Source: Streptomyces sp. MST-110588
GTDB taxonomy: Bacteria > Actinomycetota > Actinomycetes > Streptomycetales > Streptomycetaceae
NCBI RefSeq assembly: GCF_022695595.1
Contig: NZ_CP074380.1
Span: 3,794,001 to 3,858,000, forward strand
DNA: 64,000 nt
Direction of reading: 5' to 3'
Positions 52,917 to 61,194 of this stretch are shown here, one piece after another. Position numbers and translations under genes: made by a program. Every line of letters starts with the position of its first letter. Position 1 is the first letter of the stretch. The notes below the pieces were generated by a model. The model was not told the DNA's origin. It was given only the letters and a program-made list of their open reading frames with translations, and did not search any database.

Positions 52917-53005
52917 TTATCCACAGGCCATGTGGATGACCTACCTGTTCCTGTGGAGAAGTCGGGCGATCCTGTGCACGACTCGGGGGACATAGCTGTG
53001 GACAA
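52917..53005. promoter_or_regulatory. DnaA-box cluster upstream of dnaB
   Basis: Four boxes lie within 90 bp of the 457-bp dnaB-MATE spacer. 52917-52925 is TTATCCACA, the exact E. coli consensus. 52931-52939 is TCATCCACA on the other strand, 52952-52960 is TTCTCCACA on the other strand, and 52997-53005 is an exact Streptomyces-type TTGTCCACA on the other strand. Weaker TGTGG cores follow at 53061 and 53171. No AT-rich unwinding region is seen. Confidence 0.75.
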
Positions 53006-53192
53006 GGACACAGTCACCCCGTCTCCAAGCCCGTGACCTGGGATTTCCTCGTCCATAGCCTGTGGGGGAGAAAAACTTCGGCAACCTGTTCAAGATCCCG
53101 ACAAACAACGCGGAGGTGAACGCTCCACCCTCGCCCAAGTAAGGATCAGGTGCTAGTTGTGCCGCTTACCTGTGGAAGATTAGATTGGAAGA

Positions 53193-54530
53193 ATGACACA
53201 GGCTCCCCTGACGCCAGAGCGCACCTCCCGCCACCACGACCGCGAGATCGTCGCGCTCGCCCTCCCCGCCTTCGGCGCGCTCGTCGCGGAGCCCCTCTTC
53301 CTCATGGTCGACAGTGCCGTCGTCGGCCACCTCGGCACCTCGCAGCTCGCCGGTCTCGGCATCGCCTCCGCGCTGCTGACCACCGCCGTCTCCGTCTTCG
53401 TCTTCCTCGCCTATGCCACCACTGCCGCGGTGGCCCGCCGCGTGGGAGCCGGCGACCTCTCCGCCGCCATCCGCCAGGGCATGGACGGTATCTGGCTCGC
53501 CCTCCTCCTGGGCGCCGCCGTCATCACCGTCGTCCTGCCTGGCGCACCCTGGCTCGCCGATCTGTTCGGCGCCTCCCCCACCGCCGCCCCGTACTCCATC
53601 ACCTATCTGCGCATCAGCGCCCTCGGCATCCCGGCGATGCTCGTCGTGCTCGCCGCGACCGGTGTGCTGCGCGGTCTCCAGGACACCAGGACCCCGCTGT
53701 ACGTGGCCATCGGCGGCTTCTCCGCCAACGCGGCCCTCAACATCGGCCTGGTGTACGGCGCCGGTCTGGGCATCGCCGGATCGGCGTGGGGCACCGTCAT
53801 CGCCCAGTGCGCCATGGCCGCCGTCTACCTCGTCGTGGTGGTACGCGGCGCGCGCCGGCACGGCGCCTCGCTCCGTCCGGACGCCGCGGGGATCCGGGCC
53901 TGCGCCCAGGCCGGGGTGCCGCTGCTGGTCCGTACGCTCTCGCTGCGCGCCGTACTGATGATCGCCACCGCCGTCGCGGCCCGGCTCGGTGACACCCGGA
54001 TCGCCGCCCATCAGATCATCAACACGCTCTGGACGCTGCTGGCCTTCGCCCTGGACGCCATCGCCATCGCGGGCCAGGCCATCATCGGGCGCTACCTGGG
54101 CGCCGGCGACGTGCCGGGGGCCAAGGCCGCCTGCCGGCGCATGGTGCAGTGGGGCATCGCCTCCGGCGTAGTGCTCGGCCTGCTGGTCGCCCTGGCCCGC
54201 CCGGTCTTCATGCCTCTGTTCACCTCGGACCAGGCCGTGAAGGACGTCCTGTTGCCGGCTCTTCTGGTCGTCGCTGTCACCCAACCGGTCTCCGGCGTCG
54301 TCTTCGTTCTCGACGGGGTGCTCATGGGCGCCGGCGACGGGCCGTACCTCGCCTGGGCGATGCTGGCGACGCTGGCGGTGTTCGCGCCCGTCGCGCTGCT
54401 CGTCCCCGTTCTCGGCGGCGGTCTGACGGCCCTGTGGTGGGCCATGGCCCTGATGATGACCGTACGCATGCTGACATTGTGGGCACGCGCCCGCTCCGGC
54501 CGATGGATTGTGACAGGAGCCTCGCGTTGA
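53193..54530 (+). CDS. MATE-family efflux transporter (DinF-like)
   Basis: 445 residues with twelve membrane segments. The start REIVALALPAFGALVAEPLFLMVDSAVVGHLG and the repeat in the second half (ALDAIAIAGQAIIGRYLGAGD) are diagnostic of MATE/DinF exporters, which expel cationic drugs in exchange for protons or sodium ions. The gene is divergent from dnaB across the DnaA-box region. The same neighbourhood is conserved in Streptomyces, but a functional link to DnaB is not known. Confidence 0.94.
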   Translation: MTQAPLTPERTSRHHDREIVALALPAFGALVAEPLFLMVDSAVVGHLGTSQLAGLGIASALLTTAVSVFVFLAYATTAAVARRVGAGDLSAAIRQGMDGIWLALLLGAAVITVVLPGAPWLADLFGASPTAAPYSITYLRISALGIPAMLVVLAATGVLRGLQDTRTPLYVAIGGFSANAALNIGLVYGAGLGIAGSAWGTVIAQCAMAAVYLVVVVRGARRHGASLRPDAAGIRACAQAGVPLLVRTLSLRAVLMIATAVAARLGDTRIAAHQIINTLWTLLAFALDAIAIAGQAIIGRYLGAGDVPGAKAACRRMVQWGIASGVVLGLLVALARPVFMPLFTSDQAVKDVLLPALLVVAVTQPVSGVVFVLDGVLMGAGDGPYLAWAMLATLAVFAPVALLVPVLGGGLTALWWAMALMMTVRMLTLWARARSGRWIVTGASR

Positions 54531-54569
54531 ACCATCCCGTAACGGGGGAGCCGTGCTGATAATGACCCT

Positions 54570-55445
54570 GTGCGCCCGCTTGCCAGGAAAATCGTCCTGC
54601 CCCTGACGATGATCGTCGTCGGGGCCGGTGCCATGGTGGGATACGCCGCCCAGGATGCCGACACCAGTACGAAGAACGTCGCCAGCAGGGAAGGGTACGG
54701 CAAGTCGGGTGATGTCGACGAGGACCCCGACCCCCAGGACCAGGACCCCTCCGCGACGGCTCCGGCAGACACCGGTAACGCCTACACCCCCCGCAGAACC
54801 GAACAGAACGCCCGCGTCGGAACTCTCTTCTCCAAGAACGATTCCAGTGACCATTTCTGTACCGCCAGCGTGGTGCAGAGCCCGGGTCGGAACATGCTGA
54901 TCACCGCTGCGCACTGCGCGTACGACAGCGAGGCCGGGGCCCCGCGGGACGACCTGATGTTCGCTCCCGACTACCGCGACGGCCAAGAGCCGACCGGCCT
55001 GTGGAAGGTCAGGAAGGTGGTCACCGACCCGCGTTGGGACAAGTCCGGTGACGAGGACCTCGACGTTGCCTTCCTCGTGCTCGACCCCAAGGACGGCAAG
55101 CAGATCCAGGACGTGCTGGGCGGCAACACCCTCGGCATAGACCGTGGATTCGACAACGAAGTGAAGATCACCGGCTACCCCAGCGGCAGCGACACCCCGA
55201 TCTCCTGCCACAACCGCACGACGAAGTTCAGTGACACGCAGATGCGCATCCAGTGCACCGCCTTCGCGGGAGGGACCAGCGGCAGCCCCTGGCTGGCCGA
55301 CTACGACCCCAAGAGTCACACCGGCACGGTCATCGGTGTTCTGGGCGGCTACGAGGGCGGCGGTGACGAGGACGACATCTCCTACGCCGCGTACTTCGAC
55401 GACGACGTGGCGGAGCTGTACAAGCGCGCCCAGGAAGTGGACTGA
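54570..55445 (+). CDS. Secreted trypsin-like serine protease
   Basis: 291 residues from a GTG at 54570. A signal-anchor (PLARKIVLPLTMIVVGAGAMVGYAAQ) leads to an acidic linker (DVDEDPDPQDQDPS). The catalytic triad is visible: His115 in ITAAHC, Asp165 in DEDLDVAF, and Ser239 in GGTSGSPW. Cys97 and Cys116 should form the usual disulphide next to the active-site histidine; Cys213 and Cys229 a second. It resembles glutamyl endopeptidase-like and V8-type proteases. It should act outside the cell. A strong terminator follows its stop. Confidence 0.93.
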   Translation: MRPLARKIVLPLTMIVVGAGAMVGYAAQDADTSTKNVASREGYGKSGDVDEDPDPQDQDPSATAPADTGNAYTPRRTEQNARVGTLFSKNDSSDHFCTASVVQSPGRNMLITAAHCAYDSEAGAPRDDLMFAPDYRDGQEPTGLWKVRKVVTDPRWDKSGDEDLDVAFLVLDPKDGKQIQDVLGGNTLGIDRGFDNEVKITGYPSGSDTPISCHNRTTKFSDTQMRIQCTAFAGGTSGSPWLADYDPKSHTGTVIGVLGGYEGGGDEDDISYAAYFDDDVAELYKRAQEVD

Positions 55446-55482
55446 CCACCGCGCCGGCCGGGCCGGACACCACCTCACAGCG

Positions 55483-55522
55483 CTGAAGGGCCGCACCCCG
55501 GAGACGGGGTGCGGCCCTTCAG
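55483..55522. terminator. Bidirectional terminator between the protease gene and rplI
   Basis: CTGAAGGGCCGCACCCCG at 55483-55500 pairs perfectly over 18 bp with 55505-55522, closed by a GAGA tetraloop. It lies between convergent stops at 55445 and 55551 and needs no U-tract to be effective. Confidence 0.92.
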
Positions 55523-55550
55523 TGTGGTGCTGAGTGCGCGATGCCTGGGA

Positions 55551-55997
55551 TCAGGCAGCGACGATCTCGACGCCGAGCTTGGCGACGACGTCGGCGTGCA
55601 GACGCACGGACACCTGGTGGGCGCCCAGGGTCTTGATCGGAGCACCGAGCTCGACGCGGCGCTTGTCCACGTCGGGGCCACCGGCGGCCTTGATCGCCGA
55701 GGCGACGTCGGCCGGGGTGACGGAGCCGAACAGGCGGCCGGCGTCGCCGGCGCGAACGGCCAGCTTCACCTTGACGCCCTCAAGCTGGCCCTTGACCTCG
55801 TTGGCCTGCTCGATCGTGGCGATCTCGCGGATCTTACGACCGCGGCGGATCTGCTCGACGTCCTTCTCGCCACCCTTGGTCCAGCGGATCGCGAAACCCT
55901 GCGGGATCAGGTAGTTACGGGCGTAACCGTCCTTGACGTCGACGACGTCACCGGCGGTGCCGAGGCCGGAGACCTCGTGGGTAAGGATGATCTTCAT
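55551..55997 (-). CDS. rplI: 50S ribosomal protein L9
   Basis: 148 residues, normal length. The N-terminal rRNA-binding domain ([36 protein letters not shown]) is joined by a long helix to the C-terminal domain ([19 protein letters not shown]). It is last in the rpsF-ssb-rpsR-rplI order, 18 bp after rpsR, and ends at the strong hairpin. Confidence 0.98.
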   Translation of the reverse strand: MKIILTHEVSGLGTAGDVVDVKDGYARNYLIPQGFAIRWTKGGEKDVEQIRRGRKIREIATIEQANEVKGQLEGVKVKLAVRAGDAGRLFGSVTPADVASAIKAAGGPDVDKRRVELGAPIKTLGAHQVSVRLHADVVAKLGVEIVAA

Positions 55998-56015
55998 GAG
56001 TCGGTCACCCTTCCC

Positions 56016-56252
56016 TTATCGCGCGGTGGAGGTGTAGGGCAGCAGCGCCATCTCACGGCTGTTCTTCACGGCCGTGGCGACGTCACGCTGGTGCTGGGTG
56101 CAGTTGCCGGTGACCCGGCGGGCACGGATCTTGCCGCGGTCGGAAATGAACTTCCGCAGCAGGTTCGTGTCCTTGTAGTCCACGTAGGAGATCTTCTCCT
56201 TGCAGAACACGCAAACCTTCTTCTTAGGCTTGCGAGCAGGCGGCTTCGCCAT
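56016..56252 (-). CDS. rpsR: 30S ribosomal protein S18, zinc-binding form
   Basis: 78 residues. The blocks [17 protein letters not shown] and [13 protein letters not shown] define S18. Cys14, Cys17, Cys51 and His54 (CVFC, CTQH) form a zinc site, so this is the C+ form that Streptomyces replaces with a cysteine-free copy when zinc is scarce. It pairs with S6 on the ribosome. The gap to ssb (127 bp) is unusually long for this operon and holds two parS sites. Confidence 0.98.
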   Translation of the reverse strand: MAKPPARKPKKKVCVFCKEKISYVDYKDTNLLRKFISDRGKIRARRVTGNCTQHQRDVATAVKNSREMALLPYTSTAR

Positions 56253-56320
56253 TGTCTCTCTCCAGTGAGTTCAAGAAGTTTGTGCTGACGCCCTCATCAG
56301 GCCCCTGGCCCGTCTCTCGT

Positions 56321-56351
56321 GTTTCACGTGAAACCGCGTTTCACGTGAAAC
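56321..56351. other. Two tandem parS sites between ssb and rpsR
   Basis: Exact GTTTCACGTGAAAC copies at 56321-56334 and 56338-56351 are separated by 3 bp, with centres 17 bp apart. They lie inside the ribosomal operon, in the untranslated gap downstream of the ssb stop. Confidence 0.92.
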
Positions 56352-56379
56352 GACGCATGTACGGGCCAGATGTACGGGC

Positions 56380-56961
56380 CTAGAAAGGCGGCTCGTCCGA
56401 GTAGCCGCCGCCGGAGCCACCGCCCCAGCCACCGCCGCCGCCCTGCTGGCCGCCGCCCGCAGGGGCACCGGTCGCCCAGGGGTCGTCAGCGGGAGCGCCG
56501 CCGCCCTGGCCGCCGCCGGGGCCGCCGCCCCAGCCGCCGCCACCCTGGCCACCGCCCTGCTGACCGCCGCCGAAGCCGCCGCCCTGGCCACCGCGGCCGG
56601 TGGTCTTGGTGACCTTGGCCGTGGCGTTCTTCAGGCTCGCGCCGACTTCCTCGACGTCGAGCTCGTAGACCGTGCGCTTGACGCCCTCGCGGTCCTCGTA
56701 CGACCGCTGCTTGAGGCGGCCCTGCACGATCACACGGGTACCCCGCGTGAGGGACTCGGCGACGTTCTCCGCCGCCTGACGCCACACCGAGCAGGTCAGG
56801 AACAGGCTCTCGCCGTCCTTCCACTCGTTGGTCTGGCGGTCGAAGGTGCGGGGGGTGGACGCGACGCGGAACTTCGCGACCGCCGCACCCGACGGGGTGA
56901 AGCGCAGCTCGGGGTCGTCGACAAGATTGCCGACGACCGTGATGACGGTCTCGCCTGCCAT
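56380..56961 (-). CDS. ssb: Single-stranded DNA-binding protein
   Basis: 193 residues. The OB-fold occupies about 1-110 ([61 protein letters not shown]). A long Gly/Gln-rich tail ([17 protein letters not shown] type) follows, ending with the acidic tip DEPPF that recruits partner proteins. Typical Streptomyces SsbA. It binds DNA during replication, repair and recombination. Confidence 0.97.
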   Translation of the reverse strand: MAGETVITVVGNLVDDPELRFTPSGAAVAKFRVASTPRTFDRQTNEWKDGESLFLTCSVWRQAAENVAESLTRGTRVIVQGRLKQRSYEDREGVKRTVYELDVEEVGASLKNATAKVTKTTGRGGQGGGFGGGQQGGGQGGGGWGGGPGGGQGGGAPADDPWATGAPAGGGQQGGGGGWGGGSGGGYSDEPPF

Positions 56962-57042
56962 TAGGGGAACCTCTCGGCGGGTGTGCTGCTGGCTGCTGGT
57001 GTTGCTGCTACTCGAACCCGGTTACCGCTGGCGCTGACGCGC

Positions 57043-57333
57043 TCAGTGGGTCTCGGGACGGAGGACCTTGGTCCGCAGGACCGACTCGTTCAGGTTCATC
57101 TGACGGTCGAGTTCCTTGACGACCGCAGGCTCGGCCTGCAGGTCGATGACCGAGTAGATGCCCTCGGGCTTCTTGTTGATCTCGTACGAGAGACGACGAC
57201 GGCCCCAGGTGTCGACCTTCTCGACCTTTCCGTTGCCCTCACGGACGACGGAGAGGAAGTTCTCGATCAGCGGGGAGACAGCGCGCTCCTCGAGATCGGG
57301 GTCGAGGATGACCATCACCTCGTAGTGACGCAT
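57043..57333 (-). CDS. rpsF: 30S ribosomal protein S6
   Basis: 96 residues from the ATG at 57333, with ribosome site [26 protein letters not shown] and the end [14 protein letters not shown] are characteristic. It heads the rpsF-ssb-rpsR-rplI operon. S6 and S18 together can bind the leader of their own message in many bacteria; a hairpin and small open frame lie in this leader. Confidence 0.98.
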   Translation of the reverse strand: MRHYEVMVILDPDLEERAVSPLIENFLSVVREGNGKVEKVDTWGRRRLSYEINKKPEGIYSVIDLQAEPAVVKELDRQMNLNESVLRTKVLRPETH

Positions 57334-57355
57334 GTAGAACCCACCTCCTTTGGAC

Positions 57356-57436
57356 TCAGCGGCCACGGTCGTTCCGTGGCAGGAGGGTCTTGATGCGTTC
57401 CGCACCCGGTCCGTACAGGCGAACCTGGGCAGACAT
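57356..57436 (-). promoter_or_regulatory. rpsF leader: small upstream ORF with a hairpin at its end
   Basis: An ATG at 57436 opens a 26-codon frame ([20 protein letters not shown] and so on) ending 22 bp before rpsF. Its last codons form the hairpin GCCACGG-N5-CCGTGGC at 57362-57380. It could be a leader peptide, or the hairpin could be an S6-S18 target. There is no ribosome site for the small frame. Confidence 0.4.
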
Positions 57437-57564
57437 GGGCGCAGATCGTACAGAGTACCCGCCGAGGGGCTTCCGGTTGAAATCCGGCCGCCGATCCCCC
57501 CAATCTGGAACACAACGGGTGTGAGCGGCGTTACAGTTCGCCGCCCTGTCTTCGGAGGTGCCGC

Positions 57565-57882
57565 ATGGCACAAGCAGTACGGCCGCAGCACGGCCTCCTC
57601 TCGCTCCTGAACAGCGATGGCAAGGCCCATCCCGTCGAGAACGCCTTTGTCGCCGTGACCCTGGTGCTCGGCGCGACCGCATTTCTCACCGCCCATTTCC
57701 ACCACTTGCACCTGGTCAGTTCATGGACCGGACTGATCGGGATCTTCACCGGTGCCTGGGGACAGTTCATCTCCGCCACCACGGGCGAGCGCTTCCTGCT
57801 GGTCATCGGACTCGGCGCCGCGGCGGTCGGCTTCTTCCTCGGCATGGCCCATGGCGGACTCTTCGGCGGCGTACTCGGCTGA
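57565..57882 (+). CDS. Small membrane protein next to the rpsF operon
   Basis: 105 residues with three membrane segments: [36 protein letters not shown] and [22 protein letters not shown]. The ribosome site GGAGG precedes the ATG at 57565. It is a conserved small protein at this position in Streptomyces as I remember it; its function is unknown. Confidence 0.85.
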   Translation: MAQAVRPQHGLLSLLNSDGKAHPVENAFVAVTLVLGATAFLTAHFHHLHLVSSWTGLIGIFTGAWGQFISATTGERFLLVIGLGAAAVGFFLGMAHGGLFGGVLG

Positions 57883-58010
57883 CGTCGCACGGGAGGGTGC
57901 ACGGGCACAGCACCCGTACGCCCAAACGGGGCGCTCCCCTGTCACAGTAGGCTTCGGCGCGAGAGCCGGAGCCCCGACCATGGGGACAAACCTGCCGAGG
58001 AGCGCCCCGC

Positions 58011-59129
58011 ATGAGCCTGACCCTGAGGACCATCAGCCGAGAGCAGCATCTGGCGTACATCCAGAGTCTGCCCGCGGCGAGCCACATGCAGGTCCCCGCC
58101 TGGGCCGACGTGAAGGCCGAGTGGCGCTCGGAGAGCCTGGGGTGGTTCGACACGAGCGGCCAGTTGGTCGGCACGGGTCTGGTCCTCTACCGCCAGTTGC
58201 CCAAGATCAAGCGTTACCTGGCCTACATGCCCGAGGGTCCGGTGATCAACTGGTTCGCCCCGAACCTTGAGGACTGGCTGCGGCCGATGCTCACCCACCT
58301 CAAGCAGCAGGGCGCCTTCACCGTGAAGATGGGGCCTCCGGTCATCATCCGCCGCTGGGACGCCTCGGCGATCAAGACCGGCATCCAGGACCCGGACGTC
58401 AAGCGACTGCGCGATGTCGAGGCCACGTACATCGAGCCGCGCGCTTTCGAGGTCGCCGACCGGCTGCGCCGCATGGGCTGGCAGCAGGGTGAGGACGGCG
58501 GCGCCGGCTTCGGTGACGTACAGCCGCGCTACGTCTTCCAGGTCCCGCTGGCCAACCGCTCCCTGGAGGATGTCCACAAGGGCTTCAACCAGTTGTGGCG
58601 GCGCAACATCAAGAAGGCCGAGAAGGCCGGTGTCGAGGTCGTCCAGGGGGGTTACCAGGACCTTCCCGAGTGGCAGCGTCTGTACGAGATCACCGCGGAG
58701 CGCGACCGCTTCCGCCCGCGGCCCCTCGGTTACTTCCAGCGCATGTGGACGGCCCTGAACACCGAGGACCCCAACCGCATGCGGCTGTACTTCGCGCGGC
58801 ACAACGGCGTGAACCTCTCCGCCGCGACGATGCTGGTCGTCGGCGGCCACGTCTGGTACTCCTACGGCGCCTCGGACAACATCGGCCGTGAGGTCCGGCC
58901 CTCCAACGCCATGCAGTGGCGGATGCTGCGTGACGCCTACGCGCTGGGCGCCACCGTCTACGACCTGCGCGGCATCAGCGACTCGCTCGATGAGAACGAC
59001 CACCTCTTCGGCCTGATCCAGTTCAAGGTCGGCACCGGTGGCCAGGCGGCGGAGTACCTGGGCGAGTGGGATTTCCCGCTCAACAAGCTCCTGCACAAGG
59101 CGCTCGACATGTACATGTCGCGCCGCTGA
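58011..59129 (+). CDS. femX: FemX-type aminoacyltransferase (lipid II:glycine glycyltransferase)
   Basis: 372 residues. FemABX enzymes add the first amino acid of the peptidoglycan cross-bridge, glycine in Streptomyces, to the stem-peptide lysine or diaminopimelate of lipid II, using aminoacyl-tRNA. Two GNAT-like lobes are joined by the motif LWRRNIKKAEKAGV. The blocks HMQVPAWADVKAEW, VWYSYGASDNIGREVRPSNAMQWRMLRDA and YDLRGISDSLDENDHLFGLIQFKVGTGG are characteristic. The gene lies 62 bp before the alanine-racemase-like gene, suggesting joint supply of the wall peptide. Confidence 0.93.
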   Translation: MSLTLRTISREQHLAYIQSLPAASHMQVPAWADVKAEWRSESLGWFDTSGQLVGTGLVLYRQLPKIKRYLAYMPEGPVINWFAPNLEDWLRPMLTHLKQQGAFTVKMGPPVIIRRWDASAIKTGIQDPDVKRLRDVEATYIEPRAFEVADRLRRMGWQQGEDGGAGFGDVQPRYVFQVPLANRSLEDVHKGFNQLWRRNIKKAEKAGVEVVQGGYQDLPEWQRLYEITAERDRFRPRPLGYFQRMWTALNTEDPNRMRLYFARHNGVNLSAATMLVVGGHVWYSYGASDNIGREVRPSNAMQWRMLRDAYALGATVYDLRGISDSLDENDHLFGLIQFKVGTGGQAAEYLGEWDFPLNKLLHKALDMYMSRR

Positions 59130-59191
59130 TCACTGTTCGACCGTTCGACCTCCGACACACCGCAGCCACGAGAAAGGTCCTGGGCCCGGCC

Positions 59192-60223
59192 ATGGCGCTC
59201 ACCCTCTACGTCGACACCGCGCGCTGGCGGGCGCACCAGCAGAGCGTTCTCCAGCAGTTCCCGGGCCTGGTCCCGGTCTGCAAGGGCAACGGTTACGGCT
59301 TCGGCCACGAGCGTCTGTCCGAGGAGGCCGCGCTGCTGGGCGCCGACCTCCTTGCGGTCGGCACGACCTACGAAGCCGCCCGCATCAAGGACTTCTTCAG
59401 CGGCGACCTGCTCGTCCTCACGCCCTTCCGGCACGGCGAAGAACCGGTTCCGCTGCCGGACCGCGCGATCCGCTCGGTCTCCTCGGTCGAGGGAGTGGGC
59501 GGCCTGGTCGGCGCCCGGATCGTCATCGAGGTCATGAGCAGCATGAAGCGGCACGGCATCGCGCCGGAGGACCTGCCCAAGCTCGCCGCGGCCATCGAGG
59601 ACGTACGGCTGGAGGGGTTCGCGATCCACCTGCCCCTGGACCGTACCGACGGCTCCGATTCGGTCGAGGAAGTCATCGGCTGGATGGACCGGCTGCGCAA
59701 CGCCGGGCTGCCGCTGCACACGATGTTCGTCAGCCACCTGAAGTCCGAGGAGCTCGCCCGCCTTCAGCAGCAGTTCCCGCAGACGCGCTTCCGCGCCCGC
59801 ATCGGTACGCGACTGTGGCTCGGCGACCACGAGGCAACCGAGTACCGCGGATCGGTCCTGGACGTCACCCGTGTCTCCAAGGGCGACCGTTTCGGCTACC
59901 GGCAGCAGAAGGCCGCCTCCGACGGTTACCTGGTCGTCGTGGCCGGCGGCACCTCGCACGGTGTCGGCCTGGAGTCGCCCAAGGCCCTGCACGGCGTGAT
60001 GCCACGCGCCAAGGGTGTCGCGCGGGCCGGCCTGGCGACCGTCAACCGCAACCTCTCGCCGTACGTGTGGGCAGGCAAGCAGCGGTGGTTCGCGGAGCCG
60101 CCGCACATGCAGGTCTCCATCCTCTTCGTGCCGGGGGACGCACCCGAGCCGCGGATCGGTGAGGAGCTCGTGGCGCACCTGCGGCACACCACCACGCAGT
60201 TCGACCGCATCGTGGAACGCTGA
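59192..60223 (+). CDS. Alanine-racemase-like PLP protein paired with femX
   Basis: 343 residues from the ATG at 59192. The N-terminal TIM barrel starts with YVDTARWRAHQQSVLQQFPGLVPVCKGNGYGFGH, where Lys31 corresponds to the PLP lysine of alanine racemases (K-x-N/D-x-YGHG). Blocks IEVMSSMKRHGI and ARIGTRLWLGD fit the later barrel strands. The C-terminal barrel includes VSKGDRFGYRQ, where the second catalytic tyrosine is expected. It is divergent from housekeeping Alr, so specificity is uncertain; racemisation of alanine or another residue for the wall is the best guess. Context with femX supports a peptidoglycan role. Confidence 0.85.
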   Translation: MALTLYVDTARWRAHQQSVLQQFPGLVPVCKGNGYGFGHERLSEEAALLGADLLAVGTTYEAARIKDFFSGDLLVLTPFRHGEEPVPLPDRAIRSVSSVEGVGGLVGARIVIEVMSSMKRHGIAPEDLPKLAAAIEDVRLEGFAIHLPLDRTDGSDSVEEVIGWMDRLRNAGLPLHTMFVSHLKSEELARLQQQFPQTRFRARIGTRLWLGDHEATEYRGSVLDVTRVSKGDRFGYRQQKAASDGYLVVVAGGTSHGVGLESPKALHGVMPRAKGVARAGLATVNRNLSPYVWAGKQRWFAEPPHMQVSILFVPGDAPEPRIGEELVAHLRHTTTQFDRIVER

Positions 60224-60297
60224 CCCCGCCCAGGACGACAGGCTCCCGAGACGTTTCGGCCCTGGGACCGCGAGCACTGCTTGAGTTCCAGTTCGTT

Positions 60298-61037
60298 GAT
60301 GGCTCTTGTCGGTCGGGATGGACCAAGCTCTGAGCTGGGCACGCGTCGGGCAGGGTGCGGCGACGTGAACTGACCGATGTGCAGTGGCGGAAGATCGAGC
60401 CGTTGCTGTCGGCCAACGGCCGCCCCGGTGGGCAATGGTCCGATCACCGCACGGTGGTGAACGGCGTGTTGTTCCGGGCCCGGACCGGGGTGCCCTGGCC
60501 GGATCTGCCGGAGCGGTACGGGCCCTGGCAGACCGTCTATGAGCGGCATCGTCGATGGTCGGCGGGCGGCACCTGGCAACGCATCCTGGCGGAGCTGCAC
60601 ATCGAGGCGGATGCCGGCGATCCGGACGGTGCCTGGCCCGCGAGCGGGAGCGGGAGTGGGCGGTGAACCTCGACTCCACCTCCTGCCGGGCGCACCAGCA
60701 CGCGGCCGGGGCCCGGCATCGCGCGCCGTCCGGCTTCCCGCAAAAGGGGGCGGAGCGCGTGTGAAGGCCGATGGGCGAAAGGCGCGGGGGCGCACACGGG
60801 GCGGGCTGACCACCAGGGTCCATCTGCTGGCTGGCGGCGGGTCCGGGGCGGCGGTCGCCCACCGGCCTTCGACAGGGCCCAGTACCGGCGTCGCAACGCG
60901 GTCGAGCGGTGCGTGTGCCAGTGGAAGCAGCTCCGCGCGGTGGCCACCCGCTTCGCCACGCGTGACTACGTCTTCAACGGCACCCTGACCTTCGCCGCGA
61001 TCACCATCTGGCTCCGTGACACCGTCCAAGAGCCATC
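60298..61037. mobile_element. Degenerate IS5-family insertion sequence
   Basis: GATGGCTCTTG at 60298-60308 and CAAGAGCCATC at 61027-61037 are perfect 11-bp inverted repeats bounding a decayed IS5-type transposase. The bounded length is about 740 bp, shorter than intact relatives. It interrupts the gap between the racemase-like gene and the GT87 gene. Confidence 0.75.
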
Positions 61038-61050
61038 AGAAACGACCTAA
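60355..61050 (+). pseudogene. Broken IS5-type transposase
   Basis: The frame from the GTG at 60355 encodes the IS5 N-terminus (ELTDVQWRKIEPLLSANGRPGG, FRARTGVPWPDLPERYGPW). A frameshift leads to the first catalytic block NLDSTSCRAHQHAAGA. A second leads to GRTRGGLTTRVHLLA, after which the middle, including the second catalytic Asp, is deleted. The last block (GGRPPAFDRAQYRRRNAVERC, with the catalytic Glu) returns to the first frame and stops at 61050, running through the right terminal repeat. It cannot make an active DDE transposase. Confidence 0.88.
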
Positions 61051-61194
61051 CGGTTGTCGTAACACCCCAGTTCAAGGGGTGCGATGTTCGAGATCCGCAA
61101 GAACCGGACGGTGGCTCAGGACCTTTCCATGGCCCTGCCGGTGCCGTCGGCCTCCTGTGCCTTCCGCTCGCCCTGGGGACGGCGGACGGCTGCC

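Noticed and set aside
52736..53192. Replication origin
   Set aside because: DnaA boxes are too few for a Streptomyces oriC, which has many more, and dnaA and dnaN are not adjacent.
61060..61110. tRNA-like hairpin after the IS remnant (CACCCC-N7-GGGGTG)
   Set aside because: Only one short stem with no acceptor, D or anticodon arms; it may be part of an old IS end or a weak terminator.
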